Shown: positions 16,063-26,520, counted from the first letter of the stretch. The stretch: 61,874 nucleotides of DNA from CAZEDU01 sp964511185 (GCA_964511185.1 CAZEDU010000011.1:1-61874), one strand, 5' to 3'. The notes: generated by a model from the letters alone, not told the origin. Numbers and translations are program-made.

Positions 16063-19000
16063 TGGGCTCGAGCCGACACGCGGTCGTTGAACTGGTACTC
16101 GGCGTGCGCCCGAGTACCGCGGCCGAGAATAGACTGGGTCATGCCCAGCTTCAGCTGGTCGGTGAGAAACTTCGACTCGAACTCGGCCGTGGGCTCGACG
16201 TTGAGCGTCGCTTCGTTGTAGCGGGTCGAGAGCCGGAACGAGAGGTCCTTGAGCAGGTTGCCCTTGGGCAGAAACCGCTGCACCTGCTTGTCGAGCCCCG
16301 ACGCCGCGTAGAGCGCCTCGGCCGCCAGCCCCGTCCCGGCCTGCGAGAGGCCGGGGTCGCCCGCGGTCACCCCCAAGGTGAGCAGCGAGATGATGTCGGT
16401 CTCGGGCAGCGGCGGGTCGGAGCTGAGCAGCACCTTCGGGTCGGAGAGCCGGCCGAAGGTCTTCAAGGTGACCAGGTACTCGCGCACCTGCGTCTGCGCG
16501 TTCAGGTCGACGAGCGGGTCGATGGAGCTCTTGTCCTTGAACTGCAGCTCGCCCTTGTGAACGGCGAACTGGTTGCCGCGGAAGAACGCCTGGCTGCCTT
16601 CGAGCGTCTCGATGGTGCCGATGATGCCGGGCCGCACGTTGGTGCCGATGAGGCGCACCTTGCCGCCCAGGCGCGCCTTGGCCAGGTTGTTGTCGATCCG
16701 CACGTCGCCGCTCGCCGCCACGTCGACGTTGAACTTGAGCCACTCCTTGGGCTTGTCGGCGTCCGCCACGCGCACCGACTTGACCTGCGTGAGGAAGGCG
16801 TCGAGCGCGAGCGACTTCTCGTAGCGCAGCTTGACCACGTCCAGGTCGCCCGACAGCTGCAGGCTGTCGAAGTTCCCCTCGAGGAGCAGCTCGCCGCTGG
16901 CGGTCACGGGGAGCTCGTCGGTGATGCGGTACGAGACCTCTTCGAGCCCTAAGTTGAGCGCCATGCGGTCGAGCTGAAAGCGGTTCAGCCGGATGTCGCC
17001 GCGCGCCATCACCCGCCCTTCGTTGAGCACGCCGAACACGTCCTGCACCAGCACGCGCGTCTCGGTGAAGTCGATGCGGCCCGACAGGTTGCGCAGCGAG
17101 AGCGGCAGCTCGACCCACGAGAGCCTCAAGTCGTGCACCTCGGCGCTGCCCACCATCGCCGGCCGCTCGAGCGGGCCGCGCAGCTCGGCGGTCAGGTCGA
17201 CCCGCCCGGCGGTGCGCTCGATGGCGGGCATGAACGACTCGAGCAGCCGCATGTCGAGCGCGCCGCGCAGCTTCAAGTCCATCGTCTCGGGGCCGTAGGT
17301 GCCGAGCGCCTGGAACTCGGTGTTCTGGCCGCGGAAGTGGAGCGCCTCGATGCCCCAGCGGCCATCGGCGTAGCTCAAGACGATGGGCCCTTCGTTCTCG
17401 CCCTCGAAGTCGGCGCGCTGCAGCTTGAGCTGCTCGATGTGGGCGCGCGCCTTCGTCTTGCGAACGTCGGCGAGCGCGCCGTTGGCGGTCAGCGTGCCCT
17501 GCAGCGCGCCCGACAGCCCCTGCTCGGCGGCGCGGCCAGGCAAGAGCGGGCGAATCTCTGGCAGCGCCAGGCTGACGCTCGCCTCGAACGGGTACGGCTC
17601 CTTCAGGCGCACCTTCAGGCTCGCCCGGCCGTCGTCGAACGGCCGCCCCCAAATCTGCAGCTCCTTGCCGACCCAGCGGCCCTCCAGGTGCGCCTCGCCG
17701 AGCGAGCGGCGGGCGAACTCCACCGAGTCCGAGGTGAGGTAGGCGCTGATCGACGGCGTGGTGGTGTCGCCCTCGACGCGGCCGACCAGCGTCAGGTTGG
17801 CGCGCGCGCCCCACGCCTTCGCGCGCTCGTCGCCGATCAGCTCCGCGAGCGAGCCGTCGTCGACCTTGAAACGAAAGTCGAGCAGGCCATCGAAGCCGAA
17901 GGTGCCGGTCGCGGAGACCTTGCCCGACGGGCCCGTCAGGTGCGCCTGCTCGAGCACCATCGACTTGCCGTCGACGAAGCGCAGGCCGAGGGTGCCGTCC
18001 CCCAACCGGCGCCCGAGGTAGGCGGCGTTCTTCAAATCGAAGCGCACCACGCCGGCGAGCTTGCCGGGGCTGTCGAGGTCGATGACGCCGCTCGCCTCGC
18101 CGCCCACCTGCCCTTGGAAGATATCGAACGCGGGGCTCAACCCCGAGATGGCGTCGAGCACGTCCTGCGCCCTGCCCGCCGGCACCTGGAACTTGGCCAC
18201 CGCGCGGACCTTCTTGTCGAAGAAGAGCTCGGTGAAGCCCGAGTACGCCGTCTGCCCTTTTTGCCCCACCAGCTGGAGGAACGAGAGCTTGTCGTCTTCG
18301 TAGACGACCTTGCCGCGCACCGCGCCGAACGCGAGGTCGAACATCGAGAAGTCCCTCACGTTCGCGTCGGCGTCGATGCGCAGGCCCGCGTAGGCGCCGC
18401 GGATCGTCACTTGGCCGGTGCCGGTGCCCGCCCAGTCGATGTCTGCGATGTGGCCGAAGTCCTTCAGGTCGATGTGCTGGGCCTGCGCGTCGACCTGAAG
18501 GCCCTTGGCCGGATCGAAGAAGAGCGTCACGTCGCCGGTGGCGCGCGTCGCCGGCAGCTCGAGCTGCGCGCGGCGGAACTCGAAGCGGTCGCTGTGCAGC
18601 GCGACGCTCGACTGCACCTTCGCGCGGTCGAACTCGAGGAACGGGCGCTCCGGCGCGCCGTCTTCGCCGAGCGGCGGCCCCTCGTCGTACGCGTGGCCGG
18701 TGAGCCGGAAGCGGGTGACCTTGGCCGTCATCTGCCCCTTCAGCTCGGGGCTCGGCAGCAGGTGGCCCGACACCTTGCCCTCGGCGCTCGTCGCGAAGTT
18801 GACCCACGCGCCAGGCAGCCCCGCCTTGGCGAGGACGGGCGCGAGCTCCGCCTGGTCCGTGACGAGCTCGAGCTCGAGCGGCAGCTTCGGTGACAGCCGC
18901 AGCCGTCCCTTCGCCCGCACGCTGCCCTGGCCCGCCGGCGCCCAGAGCTCGTCGAGGTGCACCACCGCGTGGTCGAACCGGGCGCGGGCGCGGAAGTCTC

Positions 19001-19901
19001 CGGGCGCGAAGTCGTCCAGCTGGAGCCCGTCTCCTTTGAGCTCGGCCTTGCCCTGCGGCGACTGCCAGTGGCCCGCGAGCTCGACCTTGGCCGACAGCTC
19101 GCCCTTCGCGCTCGCGCCCAGAGCGCCGAGCTGGGCCACGCTCGACAAAGGCACCTGGGCGTCGAGCACCAGCTCGAGCTGCGGGTCGCACAGCGAGGCG
19201 ACCTTGCCTTTGACGGTGGCCCGGCCGCCCGCGGCTTCGAGATCCACGCGCTCCAGCTCGAGCCGGCGCTCCTCCAAGTCGAGCGCGCCAGACGCGGTGA
19301 GCTTGCCGGTGACCTGCTTTCCGTTCGCGCCCAGGCCGAGCGCGCCGCGCGACAGCGCGAGCTGGAACTGAGGGACCCCGCGCTTCTCGCGCCAGCTCAG
19401 GTCGAGATCGTCGAGCGTGAGCTCGCGGCCTTCCGGAAGGAGCGCGCGCACCTCGGCGTCCACGACGTCGAGCTGCAGGATGCGCGCGCGGGGGACGGCG
19501 TCGAGCAGACAGCCCGCCGGGCCGGCCTTCGAGGGGACGGGGGCGCGCAGATCGAGCCGGAGCTTGGGCTTCGTCAGCGAGACCCGCGCGAGATCGACCG
19601 AGTAGGTCGGGCGAATGGCGCGCAGCGCGACCACCACCTTCTCGGCGGCGAGGAGCGCCTCACTGCGGCCGGGCTCACGGGCCTCGAGCCGGTGCAAGGT
19701 GACCGTCTGGCGCAGCGGGTCGATCTCGCAGCGGCCGATGTCGACCTCCAGGCCGGTGAGCCGCGGGAGCTGATCACGCGCGAGCTGGCACGCGCCGTCC
19801 CACGCCATCTCGGTGCGCAGGAAGAGCACCAGCCCGGCGAACACCAGGAGGCCCGCGATGAGCAGCGCGCGGAGCGCATGAGGACGAGACGGCGACGACA
19901 C
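15978..19901 (-). CDS. tamB: TamB/YtfN-type envelope protein (DUF490)
   Basis: The 1307-residue protein has one N-terminal membrane anchor (residues 10-28) and a very long repetitive beta-strand region (KAELKGDGLQLDDF-type strands). Its conserved C-terminal DUF490 domain includes TDIISLLTLGVTAGDPG and ends LDFKLRWELQ. TamB spans the periplasm and, with TamA, takes part in outer-membrane protein insertion or phospholipid transport between membranes. The GTG start at 19901 puts a short basic segment before the anchor. It precedes tamA on the same strand and follows the ExeA-like gene after nine bases, so all three probably share a transcript. Confidence 0.9.
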   Translation of the reverse strand: MSSPSRPHALRALLIAGLLVFAGLVLFLRTEMAWDGACQLARDQLPRLTGLEVDIGRCEIDPLRQTVTLHRLEAREPGRSEALLAAEKVVVALRAIRPTYSVDLARVSLTKPKLRLDLRAPVPSKAGPAGCLLDAVPRARILQLDVVDAEVRALLPEGRELTLDDLDLSWREKRGVPQFQLALSRGALGLGANGKQVTGKLTASGALDLEERRLELERVDLEAAGGRATVKGKVASLCDPQLELVLDAQVPLSSVAQLGALGASAKGELSAKVELAGHWQSPQGKAELKGDGLQLDDFAPGDFRARARFDHAVVHLDELWAPAGQGSVRAKGRLRLSPKLPLELELVTDQAELAPVLAKAGLPGAWVNFATSAEGKVSGHLLPSPELKGQMTAKVTRFRLTGHAYDEGPPLGEDGAPERPFLEFDRAKVQSSVALHSDRFEFRRAQLELPATRATGDVTLFFDPAKGLQVDAQAQHIDLKDFGHIADIDWAGTGTGQVTIRGAYAGLRIDADANVRDFSMFDLAFGAVRGKVVYEDDKLSFLQLVGQKGQTAYSGFTELFFDKKVRAVAKFQVPAGRAQDVLDAISGLSPAFDIFQGQVGGEASGVIDLDSPGKLAGVVRFDLKNAAYLGRRLGDGTLGLRFVDGKSMVLEQAHLTGPSGKVSATGTFGFDGLLDFRFKVDDGSLAELIGDERAKAWGARANLTLVGRVEGDTTTPSISAYLTSDSVEFARRSLGEAHLEGRWVGKELQIWGRPFDDGRASLKVRLKEPYPFEASVSLALPEIRPLLPGRAAEQGLSGALQGTLTANGALADVRKTKARAHIEQLKLQRADFEGENEGPIVLSYADGRWGIEALHFRGQNTEFQALGTYGPETMDLKLRGALDMRLLESFMPAIERTAGRVDLTAELRGPLERPAMVGSAEVHDLRLSWVELPLSLRNLSGRIDFTETRVLVQDVFGVLNEGRVMARGDIRLNRFQLDRMALNLGLEEVSYRITDELPVTASGELLLEGNFDSLQLSGDLDVVKLRYEKSLALDAFLTQVKSVRVADADKPKEWLKFNVDVAASGDVRIDNNLAKARLGGKVRLIGTNVRPGIIGTIETLEGSQAFFRGNQFAVHKGELQFKDKSSIDPLVDLNAQTQVREYLVTLKTFGRLSDPKVLLSSDPPLPETDIISLLTLGVTAGDPGLSQAGTGLAAEALYAASGLDKQVQRFLPKGNLLKDLSFRLSTRYNEATLNVEPTAEFESKFLTDQLKLGMTQSILGRGTRAHAEYQFNDRVSARAQWDNENYSQGSYSFGNPGLDFKLRWELQ

Positions 19902-19910
19902 GGGTGTTCG

Positions 19911-20855
19911 CTACAGCTTTCCGAGCCCCTCGAGGTACCGATCGATTTCGGCCAGGTCGATCTTCGCTTTGGGCTTGCGCGGCGCAGGGGCGGCGGTCGG
20001 CGCGGCCGCGGGGGCGGTGACCGGCGGCGCGGCGACCCCGTTGGGCTCGAGCCCCAAGTTGCGGCCGATCTGATCGATGAAGCCGGCGTCGATGGTGCCC
20101 GCGCGCGCCAGGAACGCCTCGAACAGCGCGTTGTCGCACAGCGTGTTGATCATGCGCGGCGAGCCGCCCGACCAGTGGTGCACCGCCGCGATCGCCTCGG
20201 GCGTGAACGGCATGCGCGGGCAGCCCGCGAGCCGGAGCCGGTGCTTGACGTACGCCTCGGTCGACTCGGCGTTGAGCGGCTCGAGCCGGTACCGGTACGC
20301 CACGCGCTGCGCGAGCGGCGGGTCGAGCTTCAAGTTCTTCTCGATCTCCGGCAGCCCGAAGAAGACGAACGAGATGAGCTTGCGCTCGGGGACCTCCAAA
20401 TTGAGCAGCCCCCGGAACTCTTCCATGATCTCGCGCGTCTCGAGCATCTGCGCCTCGTCGATGAGGACGACGGCCTTCTTGCCCGATTCATAGATCTGCA
20501 GGAGCCGCTGGTAGAGCTGCGACAGGAGCGCCAGCTTCTCTTGCGCCGGGCTCTCGACGCCCAGCTGCAGCGCGATGCGCTTGAGCAGCCAGTTGGCGGT
20601 GATGCCCGAGTGAATGATCACCAGGAGCGCCGCCTCGTATTCGGTCTCGGGCAGCGAATCGAGCATGCGCCGGGCGAGCGTCGTCTTGCCCGCGCCGATG
20701 TCGCCGACGAGGATCGACAGCCCCTTCATGTAGCCGACCGCGTGCATCAGGCGGGTGAGCGCCTGCGCGTGCTGGGTGGAATTGTAATAGAAGCGGCTCA
20801 CCGGAGCGTTCGAGAACGGCTCCGTCGTCAGCTCAAAAAAGTCCAAGTACGTCAT
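19911..20855 (-). CDS. ExeA/GspA-like AAA ATPase
   Basis: The 314-residue protein has Walker A GDIGAGKT at 51-58 and Walker B VVLIDEAQM near residue 150. The GGSPRMINTLCDNALF segment near residue 240 is typical of the ExeA/GspA/MSHA-ATPase group. In Aeromonas, ExeA with ExeB helps place a secretin in the cell wall. Here the peptidoglycan-binding domain of ExeA is absent; the C-terminus is a Pro/Ala-rich linker followed by a short helix ending DRYLEGLGKL. The start is ATG 20855, with AGGGTGG just upstream; an in-frame GTG lies at 20861. It overlaps or nearly touches the TPR gene upstream, and no ExeB homologue is nearby. Its proximity to the PilQ genes makes a pilus role possible but unproven. 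Confidence 0.82.
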   Translation of the reverse strand: MTYLDFFELTTEPFSNAPVSRFYYNSTQHAQALTRLMHAVGYMKGLSILVGDIGAGKTTLARRMLDSLPETEYEAALLVIIHSGITANWLLKRIALQLGVESPAQEKLALLSQLYQRLLQIYESGKKAVVLIDEAQMLETREIMEEFRGLLNLEVPERKLISFVFFGLPEIEKNLKLDPPLAQRVAYRYRLEPLNAESTEAYVKHRLRLAGCPRMPFTPEAIAAVHHWSGGSPRMINTLCDNALFEAFLARAGTIDAGFIDQIGRNLGLEPNGVAAPPVTAPAAAPTAAPAPRKPKAKIDLAEIDRYLEGLGKL

Positions 20856-20862
20856 CGCCACC

Positions 20863-23784
20863 CTACACGTAGCCGACTTTGCGGGCCTTGCCCGCGGGGC
20901 CCTCGGCCGGCTTGGCCGCGCCCTTCGCCTCGCCCTTCACGCCGTTCATCCCTTTGCCCGAGCCATTCACCCCGTGGGGGAGCGGATCATCCTCCGGGCT
21001 CGCCACCGCCTCGAGGCGCGCGACCGCCGCGGCGACGTCGCGGTACTTCGCGTCGAGCGAGTGCACCTTGAGCAGGTGGTGCAGCGCCTTGCCGTGCGCG
21101 CCGCTCGCCTCGTACGCGGTGCCCAGCTCGTAGCGCAGCGCCTTCTCGGTCTCGCCGGTGGAGTGCTCGCTGCCGAGCGCCGAGCGGAACGCGTCGATCG
21201 CCGCGGCGTGGTCGCCCTTCGACAGCTGCAAAAGCCCCATCATCGTGAGGCAGTCGATTTCCTTCTTCTTTCCGGCGCAGCCTTCGCGCGCCACGGTGAA
21301 CTCGTGGATCGCGTCGTCCACCAGGCCCATCTCCTTGTAGGCGATGCCCAGGTCGTAGTGCGTGTCGACGTCCTCGGGCTTGACGACCTTGGCGAGGCCC
21401 TTCTTGAACTCCGAGAAGACCTCCTCCACCGAGTACTGGAAGTCGTCGCCCGCCGCCGACTCAGGCGGGGCGGACGCCTCCGCCTCGGTGAGCCCGCCCA
21501 GCTCGTCGGCGAGCTCTTGCGCCAGATCGAAGGCGTCCCGCTCGGGCTCGACGCGGTCGACCGGCGGGGGCGCCACCGGCGCGGCGTCCTCGGGCGCCTC
21601 CGCCGCGGGGGCCGCGTTGGCCTGCGCCGCCTCGAGCTCGGCCAGCATCGCGGTGGCGCGGCGGTGGCCAGGGTAGGCGATGAGCACCGTCTCGAGGATC
21701 TCGCGCGCCTCGTCGAACAGGCTCTGGTCGAGGAAGAACGCCGCTTCGTCGCACTCCTCCGAGGCCGGCTCCTCGTCGGGCGGCGCCTCGACCGGCTCTT
21801 CCACCGGCGCGGCCACCACCTCGGCCTCATGGTCGGTCGCGCTGTACTCGAACCCCATGTCGGGCTCGTCGGCGGGCACCGTCGTCTCGACGGTGAGCTC
21901 GGCGGCCTCCTCGGGTTGCTGGAAGGTGAGCTCATCGTCCGCGACGTCGCCCTGCAGCGCGGGCAGGCTGCCCGTCGGCGCGTCGGCCTCGACCTCGAGC
22001 GCGACGACCTCGGCCGGCTCTTCCTGAACCAGCTCGTCCTCCGAGCCGAGGGCGCCGAAGGCGGGGTCGTCCACCACCGGCTCCTCGACGACCTCTTCGT
22101 CCGTCGAGGTCTCGGCGACCACCTCCACCTCGTCGCCGAGCGGCTCGTCGTCGCCCGTCGCCACGACGAGCGGCTCGTCCTCCACGTCGGGCACGTCGGG
22201 CACGGCTTCGCCCGTCTCGAGCACCTCTTCGCCGCCGCTCGCGGTGACGGTGACCAGCGCGACGTCTTCGTTGGCGAGCGCGTCGGGCGGCGCCTCCGAG
22301 ACGATGACCTCCTCGTCGTTCGAGTCGACGAGGATCGCCTCTTCGGCGTCGTCGCCGGCCGTCGCGGCGCCGCCCAGCACCGCCATGAAGGCCGGCACCT
22401 CGGGGTGGTTGGGGTTCTGCTCCAGGATCGCGCGCAGGTACGGCTGCGCGCGCTGCGACTCGCCCCGCCGCGTCATCAGCCGCAGCACGTTGAGCAGCTG
22501 CTCCGCCGCCTGCGCCTGGTTCCCCGCCGAGTTGAGGTAGATGTGGTAGGCCTTCTCGTGCGCGTCGAGGTTCTCGGGATCAACCGCGAAGATCTTCCGC
22601 AGGTGCTCGAGCGCTTTGTCGTGCAGCCCGTACTTCACGTAGACGTCGGTCTCGGTGAGCAGCTTCTGCAGCTGCTCTCGCGGCACCGAGGGTGCCGCCG
22701 GCGCCTGAGCGCGGGGCGCGGCCACGCCGGGTGACGGCGCGGCGACCGGCGCCGGCGAGCGCGTCTGCGCGGCGGTGACCACGCTCGGCGCGGATGCGGG
22801 CGCGGGTGTCGGGCTCGGCGGCGCCGGGTTCGGCGTCGGGCTGGGCGGCGGCGCGGTGGGCCGGGCCGCCACCGGCGTGGCGACGCGCTGCGGGGCGTTG
22901 CGCCCGCGGTGCGCGAGCAGGTCGGGGTCGTTGGGGTCGAGCGCCTCGATGCGCGACCAGACCTGGTTCGCCTCGGGCGCCTGGTTGCGATCCGTGTAGA
23001 CCTTGATCAGCTCCTTGTAGACCGAGAGCGTCTTGCTGGTCTGGCCGAGCCCCTGGAACGCGCTGGCGAGCAGCTTGAGCGTCTCGACGTCGCGCGGGTC
23101 CGCCTTGAAGCAGACCTGCAGCTTCGCGAGCGCGCGCTTCTGGTCTCCCTTGCTCAGGTAGCTCTCGGCGAGCTCCCGCGCGAGCTTGAGGTTGTTCGGC
23201 TCGAGGGCGCTGATGCGCTCGGCGACGCGCAGGTAGTCGTCGGTGCGGTTGTTCTTCTTGAGGTAGTCGGCGGCGCGGCGGAACTCGACGAGCGCCTCGT
23301 TCTGCATGTCCTCGCGCGCGTACAGCTCGGCCAGCTTGACCTTCGAGGCGACGTTCTCGGGGTCTAGGTCGACCATCTTGCGCAAGGTGTCGAGCGACGC
23401 CTTGGTGTTGCCGGCCTTGTCGTAATAGTTGGCGACGAGCTGGTAGTACGCCATCGCTTCGCTCATCAGCTGCAGCTGCTGGTGCAGCTCGGCGAGCTTC
23501 AAGTTCACCTCGACCAGGTCGGGGTTGAGCTTGAGCACCTGCTTGTAGAGCGCGACGGCCTTGAGGAAGAAGCCTTCGCTCGAGTAGCTCTCGGCGACCT
23601 TGGTGAAGTAGGTGGCGGCCTGCGCGTTGTCGTTCTTCTTCTGGTACAGCTCCCCCATCTTCTGGAGGATTCGAACGTCGCGCGGATCAGCGTCGAGGAC
23701 CTTTTGGTATTCCTTGATCGCCTTGTCGTAGGCGCCCTTGCCCACGAGCTTCGCGGCGGACTCGATGATTTTGTTCTTGTCCAT
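20863..23784 (-). CDS. Large TPR protein with acidic central region
   Basis: The 973-residue protein begins MDKNKIIESAAKLVGKGAYD and has TPR units over about residues 10-290. A Pro/Ala-rich linker (300-370) and another TPR pair (370-470) follow. A long Asp/Glu/Val-rich low-complexity region spans 480-700, and C-terminal TPRs lie at 820-930. The tail is GKARKVGYV. It has no signal peptide, so it is probably a cytoplasmic scaffold. It is followed within about eight bases by the ExeA-like ATPase, suggesting that the two act together. I do not recognise a characterised homologue. It is unlike Tgl, the small TPR lipoprotein that assembles PilQ in Myxococcus, in size and targeting. Confidence 0.8.
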   Translation of the reverse strand: MDKNKIIESAAKLVGKGAYDKAIKEYQKVLDADPRDVRILQKMGELYQKKNDNAQAATYFTKVAESYSSEGFFLKAVALYKQVLKLNPDLVEVNLKLAELHQQLQLMSEAMAYYQLVANYYDKAGNTKASLDTLRKMVDLDPENVASKVKLAELYAREDMQNEALVEFRRAADYLKKNNRTDDYLRVAERISALEPNNLKLARELAESYLSKGDQKRALAKLQVCFKADPRDVETLKLLASAFQGLGQTSKTLSVYKELIKVYTDRNQAPEANQVWSRIEALDPNDPDLLAHRGRNAPQRVATPVAARPTAPPPSPTPNPAPPSPTPAPASAPSVVTAAQTRSPAPVAAPSPGVAAPRAQAPAAPSVPREQLQKLLTETDVYVKYGLHDKALEHLRKIFAVDPENLDAHEKAYHIYLNSAGNQAQAAEQLLNVLRLMTRRGESQRAQPYLRAILEQNPNHPEVPAFMAVLGGAATAGDDAEEAILVDSNDEEVIVSEAPPDALANEDVALVTVTASGGEEVLETGEAVPDVPDVEDEPLVVATGDDEPLGDEVEVVAETSTDEEVVEEPVVDDPAFGALGSEDELVQEEPAEVVALEVEADAPTGSLPALQGDVADDELTFQQPEEAAELTVETTVPADEPDMGFEYSATDHEAEVVAAPVEEPVEAPPDEEPASEECDEAAFFLDQSLFDEAREILETVLIAYPGHRRATAMLAELEAAQANAAPAAEAPEDAAPVAPPPVDRVEPERDAFDLAQELADELGGLTEAEASAPPESAAGDDFQYSVEEVFSEFKKGLAKVVKPEDVDTHYDLGIAYKEMGLVDDAIHEFTVAREGCAGKKKEIDCLTMMGLLQLSKGDHAAAIDAFRSALGSEHSTGETEKALRYELGTAYEASGAHGKALHHLLKVHSLDAKYRDVAAAVARLEAVASPEDDPLPHGVNGSGKGMNGVKGEAKGAAKPAEGPAGKARKVGYV

Positions 23785-23869
23785 CGAACCTAGAGGAACC
23801 GCGGGCGCCCGTTGACCTCAAACCCAATGATTTTTTTGAGGAAAACGCGCAAACAAAGGGCGTTTCGAG

Positions 23870-23897
23870 GCTATCGGAATGATCGTTCACTGGTCAA
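23870..23897 (-). promoter_or_regulatory. Candidate sigma-70 promoter for the TPR-ExeA-tam operon
   Basis: On the minus strand TTGACC is followed after 16 bases by GATAGC. It lies about 90 bases before the TPR start, in a 181-base gap that is more AT-rich than its surroundings. The -10 match is weak, so this is only a candidate. Confidence 0.3.
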
Positions 23898-23951
23898 GGT
23901 TTGGGCCGCGGGGTCGGCTCCATAAAACCTTGTCCTGACAGGTACTTAGAA

Positions 23952-23967
23952 AGGCCGATGTGGGCCT
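23952..23967 (-). terminator. Weak hairpin over the accC stop codon
   Basis: On the minus strand AGGCC and GGCCT form a 5-bp stem with a 6-nt loop, followed by TTTCT. It includes the accC stop codon. It could end the efp-accB-accC transcript. Confidence 0.3.
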
Positions 23968-25351
23968 AAGGCGTCTCTTCGATGGCCTTCTTGAGGCGTC
24001 GGGAGCCCGTTTCCGACTGCAACAGGCGCTCGACGAGCCGGGTGTCGTAGTCGCCGGCGAGGAAGTTCTCGTCGGCGAGCGCCGCCCGGTGGAACGGAAT
24101 GTTGGTGCGGATGCCCTGCACCACGTACTCCGACAGCGCGCGCTGCATGCGGCGGATGGCGGTCGGGCGATCTTCGGCGTGCACGATGAGCTTGGCGAGC
24201 AGCGAGTCGTAGTGCGGCAGCACCGCGTAGTTCTCGTAGGCGGCGGAGTCGACGCGCACGCCGTAGCCGCCGGGCGCGCTGTAGGCGGTGATCTTCCCCG
24301 GCCAGGGCGCGAAGGTGACTGGATCCTCCGCGTTGACGCGGCACTCCATCGCGGCGCCGGACAGCTTCACGTCCTTCTGCTTGAGCTTGAGCGGCTCGCC
24401 GTACGCGAGCTGAATCTGCGTGCGCACCAGGTCGATGCCCGTCACCATCTCGGTGACCGGGTGCTCGACCTGCACGCGCGTGTTCATCTCCATGAAGTAG
24501 AAGCGGCCTTTTTCATCGAGCAGGTACTCGATGGTGCCCAGGTTGTTGTAGCCAATCTGCTGCATCGCCTTCACCGAGGTGGTGCCCATCTCCTCGCGGA
24601 GGCTGGCCGAGACCGCGGGCGAAGGGCTCTCCTCGATGAGCTTCTGGTGCCGGCGCTGCACCGAGCACTCGCGCTCGCCCAGGTGAACGATGTTGCCGTG
24701 CTCGTCGGCGACGATCTGAATCTCGATGTGGCGCGGCCGCTCGACGTACCGCTCGAGGTACATGTCGCCGTTCGAGAAGGCCGAGAGCGCCTCGGCCGAC
24801 GCGGTGGAGAAGGCCTGCGCGAGCGCGTTCGGATCTCGGACGATCTTCATGCCGCGCCCGCCGCCGCCCGCCGCCGCCTTGAGGATGACGGGGAAGCCGA
24901 TCTCCTTGGCGATCTCCTCGGCCTCTTTCGGATCCTTCAACACGCCGGGCGAGCCGGGCAGCAGCGGCAGCCCCGCCGCCTTCGCCGCGTCGCGCGCGCG
25001 GACCTTGTTGCCCATCAGCCGGAGCATGGCCGGCTTGGGGCCGATGAAGCGGATCTTGCAGTTCTCGCACACCTCGGCGAACTCGGCGTTCTCGGAGAGG
25101 AAGCCGTAGCCGGGGTGAATGGCGTCGGCGCGGGTGATCTCGGCGGCCGAGAGCAGCGCGGGGACGTTGAGGTAGCTCTCCTTCGACGGCGGCGGCCCGA
25201 TGCAGACCGCCTCGTCGGCGAAGCGCACGTGCAGCGCGCTGGCGTCGGCGGTGGAGTGCACGGCGACGGTGGCGATGCCGAGCTCGCGGCAGGCCCGAAT
25301 GATGCGGAGCGCGATCTCTCCGCGGTTCGCGATGAGGATCTTCTTGAACAC
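23966..25351 (-). CDS. accC: Acetyl-CoA carboxylase biotin carboxylase subunit
   Basis: The 461-residue ATP-grasp enzyme carboxylates biotin on AccB in the first step of fatty-acid synthesis. It starts MFKKILIANRGEIALRIIRA and has the Gly-rich ATP loop KAAAGGGGRGMK. The catalytic segment EMNTRVQVEHPVTE is present, as is RVNAEDP. Length is typical (about 450) with a slightly longer C-terminus. It follows accB after four bases, and both are downstream of efp, an order common in bacteria. Confidence 0.97.
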   Translation of the reverse strand: MFKKILIANRGEIALRIIRACRELGIATVAVHSTADASALHVRFADEAVCIGPPPSKESYLNVPALLSAAEITRADAIHPGYGFLSENAEFAEVCENCKIRFIGPKPAMLRLMGNKVRARDAAKAAGLPLLPGSPGVLKDPKEAEEIAKEIGFPVILKAAAGGGGRGMKIVRDPNALAQAFSTASAEALSAFSNGDMYLERYVERPRHIEIQIVADEHGNIVHLGERECSVQRRHQKLIEESPSPAVSASLREEMGTTSVKAMQQIGYNNLGTIEYLLDEKGRFYFMEMNTRVQVEHPVTEMVTGIDLVRTQIQLAYGEPLKLKQKDVKLSGAAMECRVNAEDPVTFAPWPGKITAYSAPGGYGVRVDSAAYENYAVLPHYDSLLAKLIVHAEDRPTAIRRMQRALSEYVVQGIRTNIPFHRAALADENFLAGDYDTRLVERLLQSETGSRRLKKAIEETP

Positions 25352-25355
25352 CGGC

Positions 25356-25904
<549 letters not shown>

Positions 25905-25941
25905 GTGTGGCGCTCCTCGAAGGGCTGGCGGCGAGGGCGTT

Positions 25942-26520
25942 CTAACCCGCGGTGGCCACGCGCGTCAGATATTTCCCGTCGCGCGTGTCGATCTTGAGGA
26001 CGTCGCCTTCGTTGATGAAGAGCGGGACGTTCACCGTGTAGCCCGTCTCGAGCTCGGCCGGCTTCTGCGCGCCCGACACCGTGTCGCCGCGAATGCCCGG
26101 GTCGCACTTGACGACCTTCAGATCGACCGAGTTCGGCAGGGAGATGCCGATCGCCTTGCCGTTGTAGAAGAGGATCGACGCGTTGATGTTCTCTTTGAGG
26201 AAGTTGCGCGACTCGCCCAGCACCTTCTCGCCGATGAAGGTCTGCTCGTACGACTTGTTGTCCATGAAGTAGAAGTCGTCGCCCTGCTTGTAGAGGTACT
26301 GCATCTCGCGCTCTTCGATGTCGGGCTTGCCGACCTTGTCGCCGCTCTTGAAGGTCGGCTGGAGCACGCGGCCCGAGAGCAGGCTGCGGATGCTGGTCCG
26401 CACGAACGCCGAGCCCTTGCCGGGCTTGACGTGCTGGAACTCGACGATCTCGAACGGCTCACCGTCGACTTCGATCTTGAGACCTTTGCGGAACTCCGAC
26501 GTATCGATCACACCCGCCAT
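25942..26520 (-). CDS. efp: Translation elongation factor P
   Basis: The 192-residue protein relieves ribosome stalling at polyproline stretches. It has the three-domain EF-P length and starts GVIDTSEFRKGLKIEVDG. The modified-lysine loop is VKPGKGSAFVR (Lys35), and the C-terminal signature GDTVSGAQKPAELETGYTVN is present. Lys at the loop tip fits the lysylated type, but no epmA/B lies in the window. It leads into accB-accC. The window encodes several Pro-rich proteins (TolA, PilP, the Sm-like protein) that would be natural clients. Confidence 0.97.
   Translation of the reverse strand: MAGVIDTSEFRKGLKIEVDGEPFEIVEFQHVKPGKGSAFVRTSIRSLLSGRVLQPTFKSGDKVGKPDIEEREMQYLYKQGDDFYFMDNKSYEQTFIGEKVLGESRNFLKENINASILFYNGKAIGISLPNSVDLKVVKCDPGIRGDTVSGAQKPAELETGYTVNVPLFINEGDVLKIDTRDGKYLTRVATAG

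Noticed and set aside
12916..19191. One 2091-residue minus-strand reading frame covering tamA and most of tamB
   Set aside because: Its N-terminal half is the antisense-frame shadow of tamB, Arg/Ala/Gly-rich without motifs. Real TamA begins at the signal peptide near 16062.
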